A stretch of DNA of 49,581 bases from a virus. Positions 22,714-31,342 of this stretch are shown piece by piece (position 1 is the stretch's first letter; each line of letters opens with the position of its first letter). The stretch is from IMG/VR virus record IMGVR_UViG_3300008106_000012, positions 1 through 49,581 of that record; one strand, 5' to 3'. The position numbers and the translations under genes were made by a program. The notes under the pieces were generated by a model that ran no database searches, was not told the DNA's origin, and worked only from the letters and a program-made list of their open reading frames with translations.

Positions 22714-22903
22714 GTGCGGTCCCGAAAAAACGGACGTTTACGGGTTGAGCAGCCAAGATATTCGCCAGAAGTTCGTCAAGCTGGTTGAAGTACAAACGCA
22801 GGACATTCAGCAGGTTGTCCATGTACGTCTGCGTGTACGTCGGCCCCGGCTTTGGCAGTGCGGGGGCGCGAAAGCGCTTTACGAGATTGCTCCATACAGA
22901 CAT
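22625..22903 (-). CDS. Tail/appendage protein, upstream part of a split gene
   Basis: A 92-codon ORF starting at the TGATG overlap with the gp10-like gene. Residues 28-60 (MDNLLNVLRLYFNQLDELLANI) are a helix typical of the N-terminus of this phage protein family. NVRFFGTALDAFGRTRISQP then leads into TLFDSQK. Beyond that point the sequence (LPLICLQTR, stop) is unlike the family, and the continuation is found in the other frame (SYRSFAYKPGKG). Reading the two ORFs together with a +1 shift at about 22655-22660 (CAAAAG on the coding strand) would restore one roughly 420-residue protein. Confidence 0.7.
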   Translation of the reverse strand: MSVWSNLVKRFRAPALPKPGPTYTQTYMDNLLNVLRLYFNQLDELLANILAAQPVNVRFFGTALDAFGRTRISQPYTLFDSQKLPLICLQTR

Positions 22904-24756
22904 CAGGATTTCCTGCCGTCAGAACGAATATCGATTCTAGGCGCGCCAAGCTGCCAATGGGTACCGAGCGAGTCTGACTGCACCTTAAATGCCATTTGTC
23001 GCCCGCGCACGCGCACGTTAATCTGTCCCGTGAACTGCTCCACCGGGACTGTGGCCGATCGGACAATAGCGCCCGAGTCAGCGCCGCCAACAGATGGCGG
23101 TACGTTATATCCCGAACCAGAATTCTGCAACGGCAGGAGTGTCATCGTCACAGACGGATTTTGCGCATCTGAGCCATCAAACTTTACGTCTGGCAGTACG
23201 CGCCAGATGAACCCAAAGTTGTGCCCGTCTTCAATATCGAACTCAGCGGATGTAATGTACGCAGTGACTGGTTGGGCGGTTGGGCCTTCAGCGTCATTCA
23301 CTCCCAGTTCATGATACACCAATACGTTTGAATACGTAGCGGCTATCGGGTAAGTACTAACAAGGCTATCGTCAATCCAGGCCGTTCTTGCCATACGGCC
23401 GTAGTACCAAGCTTGTTCTAGGTAATTGTAAACAACGTAACGATCAATTGTAGTAGACCCCGCAGAACAATAGAACCACCAGACCTCGTTGAATTCCTCT
23501 ACACTACCAGCGAACACTTGTTGTGCTTCGTTAAAATTAAAATCTCCGAACACATACTGGCGGACATCGCAAGTAAGTGTGTTCAATCGGCCGTCATAGA
23601 CATAAAACTTCTCTTCACCCATCCAATACGCAGTACCGGCCGCCACCATTACCGCTCTATCACTGACGATAGAGATGTTGTCTCCCAGAATCTGAGAGCC
23701 CCAAACAACAGGGGGGCCTAGATACTGCAAAGAATACAACGCAATATCTGTCCACACAAGGATTTCTTGTCGGACTTGGAGTACGGCGCTAATCTTAGAA
23801 CCACGAGAAAGACGTAAACTCCCGGCTTGGTTCGTCGCTGCTGGGGTCCAATTAACCGCAGTCTCTTGGTCAGACCACCGAATCAGCATCGGATCGATAG
23901 ACGTATTACCGTAATCGTTACAGCCAAAAACTAGAACAAACCTGGACGCGTCTGACACAATCATGTGATTGTGGAGCGTAGGTACATCAGATGCTCCTGG
24001 CAGGCTTGTAAGTGCGGCGCCGCGCGTACTGGGTCCGGTTGTGTTATTCCAGTAGTACAGGGCCCCGCCTTTCGGCCCGTAGAGTAGGTCAAACCCGAAG
24101 TTCTGGTTGTTCCAAATACGGATCTGCGTTGTCCCCATCGCGCCTTGGCCCCAAGTCCCTTGGCCCCATCCTCCCGCCCCCCATCCGACCAATGGCAGTT
24201 GCGTGGCTGCGCCAATATTGATTTGGTACGCTGCGGAAACAGCCGCGCCGCCACCTGAACCGGCGGCGACATTAGAACCAAAATCGATCGTGTACGTATT
24301 CGCGTCTGTAACAGAGACGACCTGATACTCGCCAACAATCGTCGCGCCACTGAATGCTGTCGCCCCACTATACGTAACAAAATCCCCAGCAACAGCCCCG
24401 TGTGTGGGGGCGTTTACTGAGATAGTGCTTGTGCCGTTTGCGGTGAATGGGTTGTTTGGAAGTGTAGTCGTGACACGCAGGGGTGTAATGTCGTAATACG
24501 TTCCGCCCGAAGAAATGTAATACTTCAGGTGGGTGCCGACGCCAAGATACAACGCCCCGGCTGACGCCGCCCACGGCCAGAGAGACCGCGCAACACCAAG
24601 GTAGGTATTGTTTGAGATACGTGCCCAGCCGCCGATCTTCTCAGGTGTTCCTTGGCGGAAACGGACTTTTTCGCAGTCATACCACTTCCCTTCCGCAAGA
24701 TATCTAGTATTCTCGCGGTTAATCCCAGGCTTAAACCTAATCGTCTTAAGCGGCAT
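22903..24756 (-). CDS. gp10-like packaged-DNA stabilisation / tail hub protein
   Basis: A 617-residue protein. The N-terminus (RFKPGINRENTRYLAEGKW followed by DCEKVRFRQGTPEKIGGW) is a hallmark of the P22 gp10-like tail accessory family of short-tailed phages. These proteins plug the portal after packaging and join the tail needle or fibres. The middle is a Thr/Gly-rich beta domain (about 110-180) and a beta-propeller-like series follows (IRWSDQETAVNWTP, YWMGEEKFYVYDGR). Length is somewhat greater than P22 gp10, mainly because of the Thr/Gly-rich insertion. The neighbouring gp4-like connector at 29612 supports the assignment. Confidence 0.82.
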   Translation of the reverse strand: MPLKTIRFKPGINRENTRYLAEGKWYDCEKVRFRQGTPEKIGGWARISNNTYLGVARSLWPWAASAGALYLGVGTHLKYYISSGGTYYDITPLRVTTTLPNNPFTANGTSTISVNAPTHGAVAGDFVTYSGATAFSGATIVGEYQVVSVTDANTYTIDFGSNVAAGSGGGAAVSAAYQINIGAATQLPLVGWGAGGWGQGTWGQGAMGTTQIRIWNNQNFGFDLLYGPKGGALYYWNNTTGPSTRGAALTSLPGASDVPTLHNHMIVSDASRFVLVFGCNDYGNTSIDPMLIRWSDQETAVNWTPAATNQAGSLRLSRGSKISAVLQVRQEILVWTDIALYSLQYLGPPVVWGSQILGDNISIVSDRAVMVAAGTAYWMGEEKFYVYDGRLNTLTCDVRQYVFGDFNFNEAQQVFAGSVEEFNEVWWFYCSAGSTTIDRYVVYNYLEQAWYYGRMARTAWIDDSLVSTYPIAATYSNVLVYHELGVNDAEGPTAQPVTAYITSAEFDIEDGHNFGFIWRVLPDVKFDGSDAQNPSVTMTLLPLQNSGSGYNVPPSVGGADSGAIVRSATVPVEQFTGQINVRVRGRQMAFKVQSDSLGTHWQLGAPRIDIRSDGRKS

Positions 24757-24758
24757 GA

Positions 24759-25097
24759 CTACACATTTCGTTCAAAATGCGGTACATCGACGAGCGACCT
24801 AAAATTGCCGCCCCAACGATTCTTAGGGTGAAGCGTCTCCCAATACGAGCCTAGAGGGGCGATTGTGTTCTTGTCCCAGACCAACTTACCGTCTTTGAAG
24901 AAGTTAAGATCGATTGCAAGACGCCTGAGATGGTTGCTGTTCATCGTCTTTGAACGACCTGCCTTTACATGGATCTGCTGCTGCTCAAGCGTGCGGTACA
25001 ACTCCCCGCCTGTGATCGTCCAGCCCTGTGAAGTAGCATATTGGATCAGGCGGCACACATCGAGCAGGAACGCTGCTTGTTCTGGCACAAGGCTCAT
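24759..25097 (-). CDS. Endolysin, M15 family L,D-/D,D-peptidase
   Basis: A 112-residue single-domain zinc peptidase of the M15 (VanY/T5 endolysin-like) type. Metal ligands are visible as SNHLRRLAIDLN (His56, Asp63) and DVPHFE (His107), with the aromatic WETLHPKNRWGGNF signature between them. It cleaves peptide cross-links of peptidoglycan for host lysis. There is no signal peptide, so export should depend on a holin. It starts at an ATGA overlap with the upstream membrane protein gene, forming a compact lysis cassette (25908 to 24759). Confidence 0.9.
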   Translation of the reverse strand: MSLVPEQAAFLLDVCRLIQYATSQGWTITGGELYRTLEQQQIHVKAGRSKTMNSNHLRRLAIDLNFFKDGKLVWDKNTIAPLGSYWETLHPKNRWGGNFRSLVDVPHFERNV

Positions 25098-25639
25098 TGC
25101 TTGTCCCCCGCAACCTTAGACACAACATCCTCAAGTACCTGCCCCTTAGTTGCACTGCCGCGACTAGAGCCGTAGAAGAAGTTCATGATGGTAGCGATCA
25201 ATGTGCCCAACAAGAAACCAAGAATTGTGTCAGCAAAACGTACATTCGCTTCGGGGATCTCCGCAAACGTGATAAATCCGATGTAGAGAACCGCTGCGAC
25301 ACTCCAGAAGATCGCGAGGTAGTAGATGAAGCGCTTTGCAAACAAATCGTTCTGCGCCAGAGCGGCTTTCTGTAGATCTCGCGCATTTTGTACATCTTCA
25401 AGATACGCAAGCTCCAGCGTCGCTTTAAGCTTATCGTCTTCCTGCCGAAGCCTGATAAGCTCCTCCTCGTGATCCATCTCATACTGACGAAGCTTCAGTA
25501 CATCTTCTGACGACAACGGTTGATCGAGGCTGACGCCCGTCTTCTGTTCGACCCACTCTTTGCCTTTAACGAGCGCAGCATTACTAAGAAGACTGAGCCC
25601 TTGGGCCAGTAGTGGGGCAAGAAATGCAGGAAGTGGCAT
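25094..25639 (-). CDS. Holin-like membrane protein with cytoplasmic coiled coil
   Basis: A 181-residue protein. A hydrophobic N-terminus (LPAFLAPLLAQGLSLLSNAAL) is followed by a charged, helical middle (LRQYEMDHEEELIRLRQEDDK, about residues 50-72). Two transmembrane helices follow (FIYYLAIFWSVAAVLYIGFI, about 103-122, and DTILGFLLGTLIATIMNFFY, about 136-155), and the tail is polar. This layout fits the three-transmembrane/HP1-like holin group, which makes the inner-membrane lesions that release endolysin. It is directly upstream of the endolysin. The holin assignment is by topology and context. Confidence 0.75.
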   Translation of the reverse strand: MPLPAFLAPLLAQGLSLLSNAALVKGKEWVEQKTGVSLDQPLSSEDVLKLRQYEMDHEEELIRLRQEDDKLKATLELAYLEDVQNARDLQKAALAQNDLFAKRFIYYLAIFWSVAAVLYIGFITFAEIPEANVRFADTILGFLLGTLIATIMNFFYGSSRGSATKGQVLEDVVSKVAGDKQ

Positions 25640-25659
25640 AGCTCAATAAACCGTAGTTA

Positions 25660-25908
25660 TCAAAAAATAGAGGAGATTTGTTGCCGGAGAGACGGAAACA
25701 GTACTACGCCCCCCCCTGCAAGCGTCCATCCGATATCCGCCAAGGTCGCCTCACCGCCGTAGATTTTGTTGTATACCTCCCTTCCAACTGCGACGACTAC
25801 ACATACAATTATCGCTGCTACAACGCTGAACAAAGCTACCAGGGAAGTGACTGCGGCGCCATAAATAAAATGGTTCGCTTTGTCTTGTGGAAAAATTGGA
25901 AGCTTCAT
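25660..25908 (-). CDS. Small membrane protein of the lysis cassette
   Basis: An 82-residue protein starting MKLPIFPQDKANHFIYGAAV, with a long hydrophobic helix (LVALFSVVAAIIVCVVVAVG, about residues 22-41), the segment GREVYNKIYGG and a second hydrophobic stretch (DIGWTLAGGGVVLF). The order KANHF-TM-GREVYN-ADIGWTLAGG is common in short phage membrane proteins placed beside endolysins. Likely an auxiliary holin or antiholin. Its start overlaps the upstream tail-protein stop. Confidence 0.7.
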   Translation of the reverse strand: MKLPIFPQDKANHFIYGAAVTSLVALFSVVAAIIVCVVVAVGREVYNKIYGGEATLADIGWTLAGGGVVLFPSLRQQISSIF

Positions 25909-27137
25909 TATGCCACCCTGTAAGTACCAGAGATAATCACGTCTTTAGTGCCCGCGCTAGGGTTTAGCAGCGCCCCATTGGAAGCGCCAGAACTTTCTAC
26001 GACCAGGGCGATATTCGCCGTCCCGCCACTAACGTATGCCTTAACCACGCCTGTCCACGTGAAACTCGCATTACCTAGGTAGTTAACACTGACACTTACT
26101 GGTGTATTGACCCCAGCGGCCGTGAACGGGAGACTAGCCACGGTGATACCGGCGCCGTTTGTCCCGCCAGTCCAGTTAAGCGTGATATTGAAGTGGACTA
26201 CGTTCCCGATCCGTGTATAAGAGCCTGACTGTGTAGTGTATGTTGGTGTGCCGATACCCGTGAGCGTTGGGGTGAACGTGCCCTCTTCGTACCAATCAAG
26301 AACAGTAGGCGACGTATTAGCTGCGTTATTGAGTGCAACGCCACCACCAGTGTTACCGGCTGCTAGCTGGAGAAGTCCAGTCGGAGACAAAACAAGACGC
26401 TGCGCCGCTGCGCTTGTGTCGTAGATTGCAAGATTGCTATTTGAGTCAATGCCGAGCTGGTACGTAATACCAGTCTGACTAGACGCCGCTATGGTGACCC
26501 CATATCCCGCCGCTCCGGTGTTGATATGTAACTTGGTTGCGGGCGAACTCGTCCCAATCCCAAGGTTCCCGCTGGAGTCCAGCCGCACGCCCTCCGTCCC
26601 GCCTGCGCTCCAGGCCAGCGTATTGGCGGCCGGCCAGAACATTCCCGTATCGGTGTCTCCTACGAAGGAGTACGAAGGCAGCGCCGCTGTGCCCGAACCA
26701 GCGACAACACTGGTGAACACCCCTACCCCGCTCGCGTAGCCTAGCTTGACGAAATCGGACCCATTCCACACAACTAGCGCACGTTCCCCACTATCAACAG
26801 TAACACCTGCTGTAGGGCCTGACCCAACAAGCTTTACAGAAAACCCGCCCGTAGTATTATTTACGACAATGTACGTCTTTGATTGCGCCGGGGCGGTAAT
26901 TGTTCTTTGCGCCGTACGCGCGCCCGTGCAGAGCAATACAGCCTGCCGCGCTTGGTTGCTAGCACCCGTGTTAGTCGTTAGCGTAACATCTGCATCAGTA
27001 TTTAACGTTGTAGTGCCAGCTACAGCGCTTTCAACCAAAGACGTAATGGAGTTGTTAACCGTATCGCCCCAGGTGCCCGACAATTCGCCTGTAGCAGGTA
27101 GCGCGAGACCGAGCAGGGGGGTGAAACTAGTAGGCAT
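25908..27137 (-). CDS. Tail fibre/appendage protein
   Basis: A 409-residue Thr/Gly/Ser-rich beta protein. The N-terminus (FTPLLGLALPATGELSGTWG) is typical of phage tail fibres that attach by a short anchor. The central SSGNLGIGTSSPATKLHI repeat-type segment (about residues 188-208) is common to trimeric fibre proteins, often just before an S74 chaperone. Here no chaperone follows; the C-terminal 130 residues (EEGTFTPTLTGIGTPTY ... GNVVHFNITLNW) form a beta domain that is probably the receptor-binding head. Likely binds the host surface. Confidence 0.7.
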   Translation of the reverse strand: MPTSFTPLLGLALPATGELSGTWGDTVNNSITSLVESAVAGTTTLNTDADVTLTTNTGASNQARQAVLLCTGARTAQRTITAPAQSKTYIVVNNTTGGFSVKLVGSGPTAGVTVDSGERALVVWNGSDFVKLGYASGVGVFTSVVAGSGTAALPSYSFVGDTDTGMFWPAANTLAWSAGGTEGVRLDSSGNLGIGTSSPATKLHINTGAAGYGVTIAASSQTGITYQLGIDSNSNLAIYDTSAAAQRLVLSPTGLLQLAAGNTGGGVALNNAANTSPTVLDWYEEGTFTPTLTGIGTPTYTTQSGSYTRIGNVVHFNITLNWTGGTNGAGITVASLPFTAAGVNTPVSVSVNYLGNASFTWTGVVKAYVSGGTANIALVVESSGASNGALLNPSAGTKDVIISGTYRVA

Positions 27138-27145
27138 GACTGTCC

Positions 27146-27562
27146 TTACTGGAAGCGGATAATCGCCGTAGAAGAAGTATTCGCTGGAATGGGTACAACA
27201 AAAGTACCAGAGGCGGTCTTGTCCGCGCCAAAATCTAGCACCGCAATTGCTCGATTGGCTTTGCTGGCGTTATAAATCAACGCGCCTCGGCAGACAAAAT
27301 TTACACCTGCCCACGTTGGGTTATCAAAAGATAGACAGGCGGCCCCGTTATTTAGAGTGAGAGTGACACCAGAAAGCACAACGCCACCAGCAGTGTAGCC
27401 CGCAGCAGTGACTTCGTTAGCACTGGCGTATGTCGTTGTAGTGGGGTTAAGCGAGGCATTGGCGGTGTAAAGTGCAAACTTGAGTGTATCTGTTGGAAAG
27501 TCGTGGATCGCCTGCCAAGACTCTAGCTTGAACGACGAAACAAGTCCTTGGATGATAGGCAT
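27146..27562 (-). CDS. Virion structural protein (conserved hypothetical)
   Basis: A 138-residue protein. KLESWQAIHDFPTDTLKFALYTANASLNPTT-type sequence at residues 12-42 is typical of a phage structural family of about this length. The second half (RGALIYNASKANRAIAVLDFG) is a beta-rich domain. It begins at a TGATG overlap with the adaptor gene upstream. The 35306-35671 product shares the same style (LTNTAPVAANSVLADI, then RYVVLYDD). Role in head-tail joining or decoration is unknown. Confidence 0.65.
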   Translation of the reverse strand: MPIIQGLVSSFKLESWQAIHDFPTDTLKFALYTANASLNPTTTTYASANEVTAAGYTAGGVVLSGVTLTLNNGAACLSFDNPTWAGVNFVCRGALIYNASKANRAIAVLDFGADKTASGTFVVPIPANTSSTAIIRFQ

Positions 27563-28221
27563 CAGGTCACCCCAGAGCGTGTCTGGCCGGAGCGGTATGC
27601 GTCGCGGCGGTTCCGCCCGTCACCGAGTTCCTTAACGAGCATCAACGACTCTTGGAACTGCTTCTCATACATGGCGACAATATCGGGCTCTTGCTTCATG
27701 GCACGGGCAGCTTCGACCATCACTCCGTTGAATAGTACAGACTCGAAGTTGTTACCCAACCAAGAAGTGCCTGTAGTCGCAACCGTGATGCTTTCGGGGT
27801 ACGCCGCGTAATTGAGTGCCGTATCGTAGCCAAGCTGGGGCGCAGGCCCAACTACTGCTACTTGCACCAATGGGTTGCTCACGGTGCCAGCAAGCGCGTA
27901 GTACTTGGGAACGCCTGAGAACACAGGACTTGGGTATGCTTCCTGAATAAAGTTGACATCTTTATTCAGCATGTACGCGTATTCGCCTGTTGGCAGAACC
28001 ACCGCAAAACTATACGACGACAAAAAATCTGTAGGTAGATTGATCGTCTGAACACCAACGTTAAACGTCAGCGTCGCCGTCTTACGAAGCGTAGGAAGCT
28101 GGACTACACTATAGACTTTTTGCTCGGCAAGCCGAGTCATAGTAGCAAAGTCTACTGCCGAAAATGTATTCTCGGTGTAGTATGATACCGCAGCTTGAAG
28201 CTGCGTATACGTCATCGGCAT
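27562..28221 (-). CDS. Head-tail adaptor-type protein
   Basis: A 219-residue protein. The beginning MTYTQLQAAVSYYTENTFSA leads to MTRLAEQKVYSVVQLPTLRK and a beta region (INLPTDFLSSYSFAVVLPTGEY), ending in helices (NGVMVEAARAMKQEPDIVAMYEKQ). This is the order of the phage adaptor family that docks under the portal (helical N-terminus, beta middle, long C-terminal helices). Sits a few genes from the gp4-like connector. Assignment by overall pattern. Confidence 0.7.
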   Translation of the reverse strand: MPMTYTQLQAAVSYYTENTFSAVDFATMTRLAEQKVYSVVQLPTLRKTATLTFNVGVQTINLPTDFLSSYSFAVVLPTGEYAYMLNKDVNFIQEAYPSPVFSGVPKYYALAGTVSNPLVQVAVVGPAPQLGYDTALNYAAYPESITVATTGTSWLGNNFESVLFNGVMVEAARAMKQEPDIVAMYEKQFQESLMLVKELGDGRNRRDAYRSGQTRSGVT

Positions 28222-28224
28222 AGA

Positions 28225-28407
28225 TCACCCCATCGGGCCGCGCGACATCTTGCCTTTCGTAGCCGCGCCTGTACCTCGCATCTGCACGCCCGAAGTCTTG
28301 GCGCCGCCGTACGGCTTGGCCCGCTCGTTCGCGACAGAGACATTCAGCGTCTCGATGCCTGGAGCCGTTTGGCCGGCTGCTGGGGCCTTGGTAGTTTTGG
28401 TCTTCAT
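28225..28407 (-). CDS. Short basic phage protein
   Basis: A 60-residue basic, disordered protein ending in GVQMRGTGAATKGKMSRGPMG. A C-terminal RGTGAATKG-x-x-x-RGP motif is seen in a group of tiny late-operon proteins of short-tailed phages. It starts two bases after the stop of the 50-aa gene upstream. Function unknown; small Lys/Gly-rich proteins of this cluster may bind DNA or line the capsid interior, but that is speculation. Confidence 0.6.
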   Translation of the reverse strand: MKTKTTKAPAAGQTAPGIETLNVSVANERAKPYGGAKTSGVQMRGTGAATKGKMSRGPMG

Positions 28408-28408
28408 C

Positions 28409-28561
28409 TCAGCGGCCTTTCTGGTTCATGGCACGCGCCATGTTACGGCCGAGGCGCTTGTAATCGTCGGTCGTAGGCCCGCCCTTCTTAAACGAAGGGG
28501 TCTTGCCAGGGTGCATCCGCTTCTCGTGCTTACGGACAGCTTTTTCAGGGGTTGTAGCCAT
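28409..28561 (-). CDS. Short basic phage protein, 50 residues
   Basis: A 50-codon ORF that begins MATTPEKAVRKHEKRMHPGK and ends in NMARAMNQKGR. A strong AGGAGAT ribosome binding site stands just upstream of ATG 28561, and the downstream gene begins two bases after its TGA. The pattern PEKAVRKHE-RMHPGK-PSFKKGGPT-D-YKRLGRN recurs in late operons of related phages, which supports a real gene. The product is strongly basic and probably disordered; role unknown. Confidence 0.75.
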   Translation of the reverse strand: MATTPEKAVRKHEKRMHPGKTPSFKKGGPTTDDYKRLGRNMARAMNQKGR

Positions 28562-28570
28562 AAAAATCTC

Positions 28571-28954
28571 CTAGAAGGTCACTGTACCAAGAACACCTTG
28601 TCCAAGCAAGGCGTTGGGGACGACGGAGCCCAGAACTGCGTTGGGGCCGCCTACGGGGGCCCAGCCCCACTGAGTAACACGACTGCCTTCGCCAGGGAAC
28701 CCGGAAACGCCCGTACCGGAAGCAACCCATGTGTTCGTATCAGGGCGCGGGTCGCGAATCGCTTGAGGATCCGCGACGGGATACATGCCGAGTTGCAGTT
28801 GCGGCTGATCGGGCACCCAGCACTGCGGGCACGCGCGAATCTGTGTCTGCTTTGTCTTGACGGTAAGATTCTTCAGCTTCTTCAGGTTGAAACGGAACCC
28901 ACAAACGTCGCAAAACCCAAACGCTTTAGCGCCATTAGCAAAGCGATTTGCCAT
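28571..28954 (-). CDS. Zinc-ribbon virion-associated protein
   Basis: A 127-residue protein with two CxxC knuckles: CDVCG (Cys15, Cys18) and CPQCW (Cys42, Cys45), 23 residues apart, forming a zinc ribbon at the N-terminus. The rest is Gly/Pro/Val-rich and looks extended (GTGVSGFPGEGSRVTQWGW). Proteins of this shape recur among the small genes between connector and capsid genes in similar phages. May bind DNA or another virion protein; no enzymatic motif. Confidence 0.7.
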   Translation of the reverse strand: MANRFANGAKAFGFCDVCGFRFNLKKLKNLTVKTKQTQIRACPQCWVPDQPQLQLGMYPVADPQAIRDPRPDTNTWVASGTGVSGFPGEGSRVTQWGWAPVGGPNAVLGSVVPNALLGQGVLGTVTF

Positions 28955-28957
28955 GCT

Positions 28958-29608
28958 TTAGTTCCTTCTCAACTCGGCAGCGGCTGAAATGTTTGTGGTG
29001 CTACCGGGGTTGTTTGCATTCCAAGTATATCCAGTGAAACTACTTAGAACGCCGTTAGAATCAAAAATTTCATATGTAGAACCGCCCCAGGTAGTGGGTT
29101 TAGTAGTTCTCTTCACCATCCCGGGGGTATCACTGGGCCCTAGCACGACCGGATTCTGATTATTTGTCCCCAGAATACCGATAACCCACGAACCACTGCC
29201 GACAAATGCAGCAAGATTCGGCCAGTTACGTGGGTTAGTCCCCCCTAGTGTTTCTGATCCTTGCCCAAACGATCCCGGGGTTACTTGCGCCCCACGATAT
29301 ATACAGACTAAAGGCGGCATCGCACCGCCAACAGCCGCCGCAAGACTTGTAATACTATTACTTGTATCGGCAATAGCTGAAAGTCGCGCGCCACCAATAA
29401 TTGATCCGTTACTAGTGCATAGCGTAGTGTATCCCGCTCTTAAATTTGGAACAACGCCTGCACTACCAACATCAAGCGTAACAATTATATCTCCCGCATT
29501 ATGCGCTGGTACGATCGTAGGCAAGGTAACATTATCATCAGGCGCCCCCACTCCGACAAAACTTATCCGCACCCCAGTGCCGAAAAATGCAGGGCCTACA
29601 GTGAACAT
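28958..29608 (-). CDS. Virion structural beta-protein (hypothetical)
   Basis: A 216-residue Gly/Ser/Thr-rich protein with a predicted beta fold. The stretch GAPDDNVTLPTIVPAHNAGDIIV at the start and GSGSWVIGILGTNNQNPVVLG later resemble phage proteins of about 220 residues that are often annotated as hypothetical structural or receptor-associated. It lacks Lys almost entirely in the first half. The site between a connector gene and a zinc-ribbon gene suggests a virion component. No function can be assigned. Confidence 0.55.
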   Translation of the reverse strand: MFTVGPAFFGTGVRISFVGVGAPDDNVTLPTIVPAHNAGDIIVTLDVGSAGVVPNLRAGYTTLCTSNGSIIGGARLSAIADTSNSITSLAAAVGGAMPPLVCIYRGAQVTPGSFGQGSETLGGTNPRNWPNLAAFVGSGSWVIGILGTNNQNPVVLGPSDTPGMVKRTTKPTTWGGSTYEIFDSNGVLSSFTGYTWNANNPGSTTNISAAAELRRN

Positions 29609-29611
29609 GAG

Positions 29612-30340
29612 TCACCCAATAAACATCTGCCTTGGGACCAGCCGGATAGCGCTCTTGTCGCGGTCTTCAGTGCTCGCCAAGTCCCACGCCTCGTCATACT
29701 GTTGTTTGAGAATCGGCAGGCGTTCAGCCGCGCCAGGAATCTTCAGCGCTAGGTAGTAGGCAAGCCCCGCGACGAGCGCGTTCAGGAACCGGAACGGGAC
29801 ATCCTGCGTGTTGGCCCCGCCAGACCCAGCATCATCGATACGGCGAAGCCGCCAATAGACGAAAGTGTACGTCTGAGAACTATCCGGCACCGGCCACACA
29901 GTGAACTTCGGCGCAGCTTGTTGTCGGTCAATGTAAACCTGGATCGGTCGCGCTTGTTGCAGCTTGTTCGGGATGGACGAGTACGTAGAAACACTGATAC
30001 GCGTAATGGTGAGGTCCGTCTGTGTAGAGGCGTTGCCTGCGCCCGTACGAATAACATGCTCCATCAAGTCTACAGTGTCAACTGGAAGCGTATACGTAGC
30101 AGTGCCGGCCGTCAATACTTGCGACCCCTGCTCAACGGTCCATAGATTAATGCCTCGATTCGCCCAATCTGCGAACAACAGATTCATCGACCGCCGCGCC
30201 GTACGCAGGTCGTAACCTGTGCGAAGCTCACTGCCGCAGCGCTCAAACGCTTCCTCAACAATCTCGCTAAGGTCTGGGTTAAATAACGCAGCGTTAGATA
30301 CGTTATTTACTGGTGTTACATTGTTATTTAGAACAGTCAT
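29612..30340 (-). CDS. gp4-like head-tail connector protein
   Basis: A 242-residue protein. The segment EIVEEAFERCGSELRTGYDL followed by ARRSMNLLFADWANRGINLW (residues 26-68 region) is the signature of the P22 gp4-like head-completion family that binds below the portal. A beta strand part follows (GTATYTLPVDTVDLMEHVI) and then C-terminal helices (RFLNALVAGLAYYLALKIPG) with AERLPILKQQYDEAW. In P22 the protein also has lytic activity; that is not claimed here. Works with the gp10-like protein at 22903. Confidence 0.8.
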   Translation of the reverse strand: MTVLNNNVTPVNNVSNAALFNPDLSEIVEEAFERCGSELRTGYDLRTARRSMNLLFADWANRGINLWTVEQGSQVLTAGTATYTLPVDTVDLMEHVIRTGAGNASTQTDLTITRISVSTYSSIPNKLQQARPIQVYIDRQQAAPKFTVWPVPDSSQTYTFVYWRLRRIDDAGSGGANTQDVPFRFLNALVAGLAYYLALKIPGAAERLPILKQQYDEAWDLASTEDRDKSAIRLVPRQMFIG

Positions 30341-30349
30341 AGTACCAGC

Positions 30350-31141
30350 CTACTTGACATCGTTTTGCATAACGCAGACAAGAATGTCTTGTGCCAGATT
30401 GTATTGACAAGACATGAAATCAAGCGCATTAGCCGCAGTAGTTAGTGATGGGGCCACGCCCCCAGGCCATTTAAACTTTGAGCCGTAAGTTAGCGTGCGG
30501 CCCCCAGTGGCGTCTTGTTTGATCCAGATGTTATACACCGCCCCATCCGTGAGGTTGCTGGGGTTCGCCAGCGTACGGTTGCCGGCCAGGGTCACAATGA
30601 AACTGTTCCCCAGCGAGCCATTCAACAGAATCGACGCCTGATCGGTGAGCGAGACAAACGGCGAGTACGCTACGCGTGGAAACCGCGAACCCGTGCTACC
30701 AAGTTCGGCCACAGTGAGCCCCGCGCTATCCTGCGCCAGAATCGCGCCTGAACCCTTCGGACGCAGCGCCAAGCCGATGCTGGCGTCCCCGCCAAGCGCG
30801 CTAACAACTGCGGGCTGTAGGGTGCTACCGCCAAGCACATTGAGGTAGTTGACCGAGCCAGTAGCAAGTGATACAGAATCCGCCGGGTCAAAAAGAACCG
30901 TTCCAGGCTTGTTTTCGGAGCTATAGTTTGTAGCTTCAATAGTAAGGGTGTAAGTACCGTTTGCCGCATAAAAAGCATATTCACCGTCACCATTAGTAGT
31001 GAGCGGGTTAGCGGTCAGCGTTACACCATTGTCGCTATAGATAGTCGCTAGGTTAGACGTACTACCGACGTATACAGAAACCGAAGCGCCCGCGATAGCG
31101 TTACCGCTGCGGTCTTGAACAACGTCGAAGTATCGCTGCAT
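30350..31141 (-). CDS. Tail/virion protein with Ig-like N-terminal domain
   Basis: A 263-residue protein. Residues 1-75 (RYFDVVQDRSGNAIAGASVS, then GDGEYAFYAANGTYTLTIEA) form a carboxypeptidase-regulatory-like or Ig-like beta sandwich often seen in phage tail and capsid decoration proteins. The rest is a second beta domain with SIGLALRPKGSGAILAQDS and AGNRTLANPSNLTDGAVYNI, a pattern of tail fibre/tailspike attachments. Probably an exposed virion appendage; receptor or partner unknown. Confidence 0.68.
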   Translation of the reverse strand: MQRYFDVVQDRSGNAIAGASVSVYVGSTSNLATIYSDNGVTLTANPLTTNGDGEYAFYAANGTYTLTIEATNYSSENKPGTVLFDPADSVSLATGSVNYLNVLGGSTLQPAVVSALGGDASIGLALRPKGSGAILAQDSAGLTVAELGSTGSRFPRVAYSPFVSLTDQASILLNGSLGNSFIVTLAGNRTLANPSNLTDGAVYNIWIKQDATGGRTLTYGSKFKWPGGVAPSLTTAANALDFMSCQYNLAQDILVCVMQNDVK

Positions 31142-31142
31142 A

Positions 31143-31328
31143 TTACTTCCTCGGACCTTTTACAGTTTTTGCGGACCGTTTGAAGGCTTGGGGCGTAGGA
31201 GCGCCGGGAGCGCCGGGCGGGCGCATTTTTTCGCCTGATCCAGCGGCAATACGCTGCCGCTTGGCGTGGATGTTTGCGTACAGCCCGCCACCTTTAGCAA
31301 ACTTGAGGTCTTCACGAATCGCCCCCAT
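31143..31328 (-). CDS. Short basic phage protein (GAIREDLKFAKGGG type)
   Basis: 61 residues from ATG 31328; a longer in-frame start at 31382 would run through the end of the upstream gene and adds unrelated sequence. The product, MGAIREDLKFAKGGGLYANI and onward to a Lys/Pro-rich tail, belongs to a recurring type of tiny late-operon proteins with KGGG and GEKMR motifs. Basic and probably disordered. It forms one of a run of short Lys/Gly-rich genes between 28225 and 32476. Function unknown. Confidence 0.65.
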   Translation of the reverse strand: MGAIREDLKFAKGGGLYANIHAKRQRIAAGSGEKMRPPGAPGAPTPQAFKRSAKTVKGPRK

Positions 31329-31342
31329 GCCACGTGAGCTTC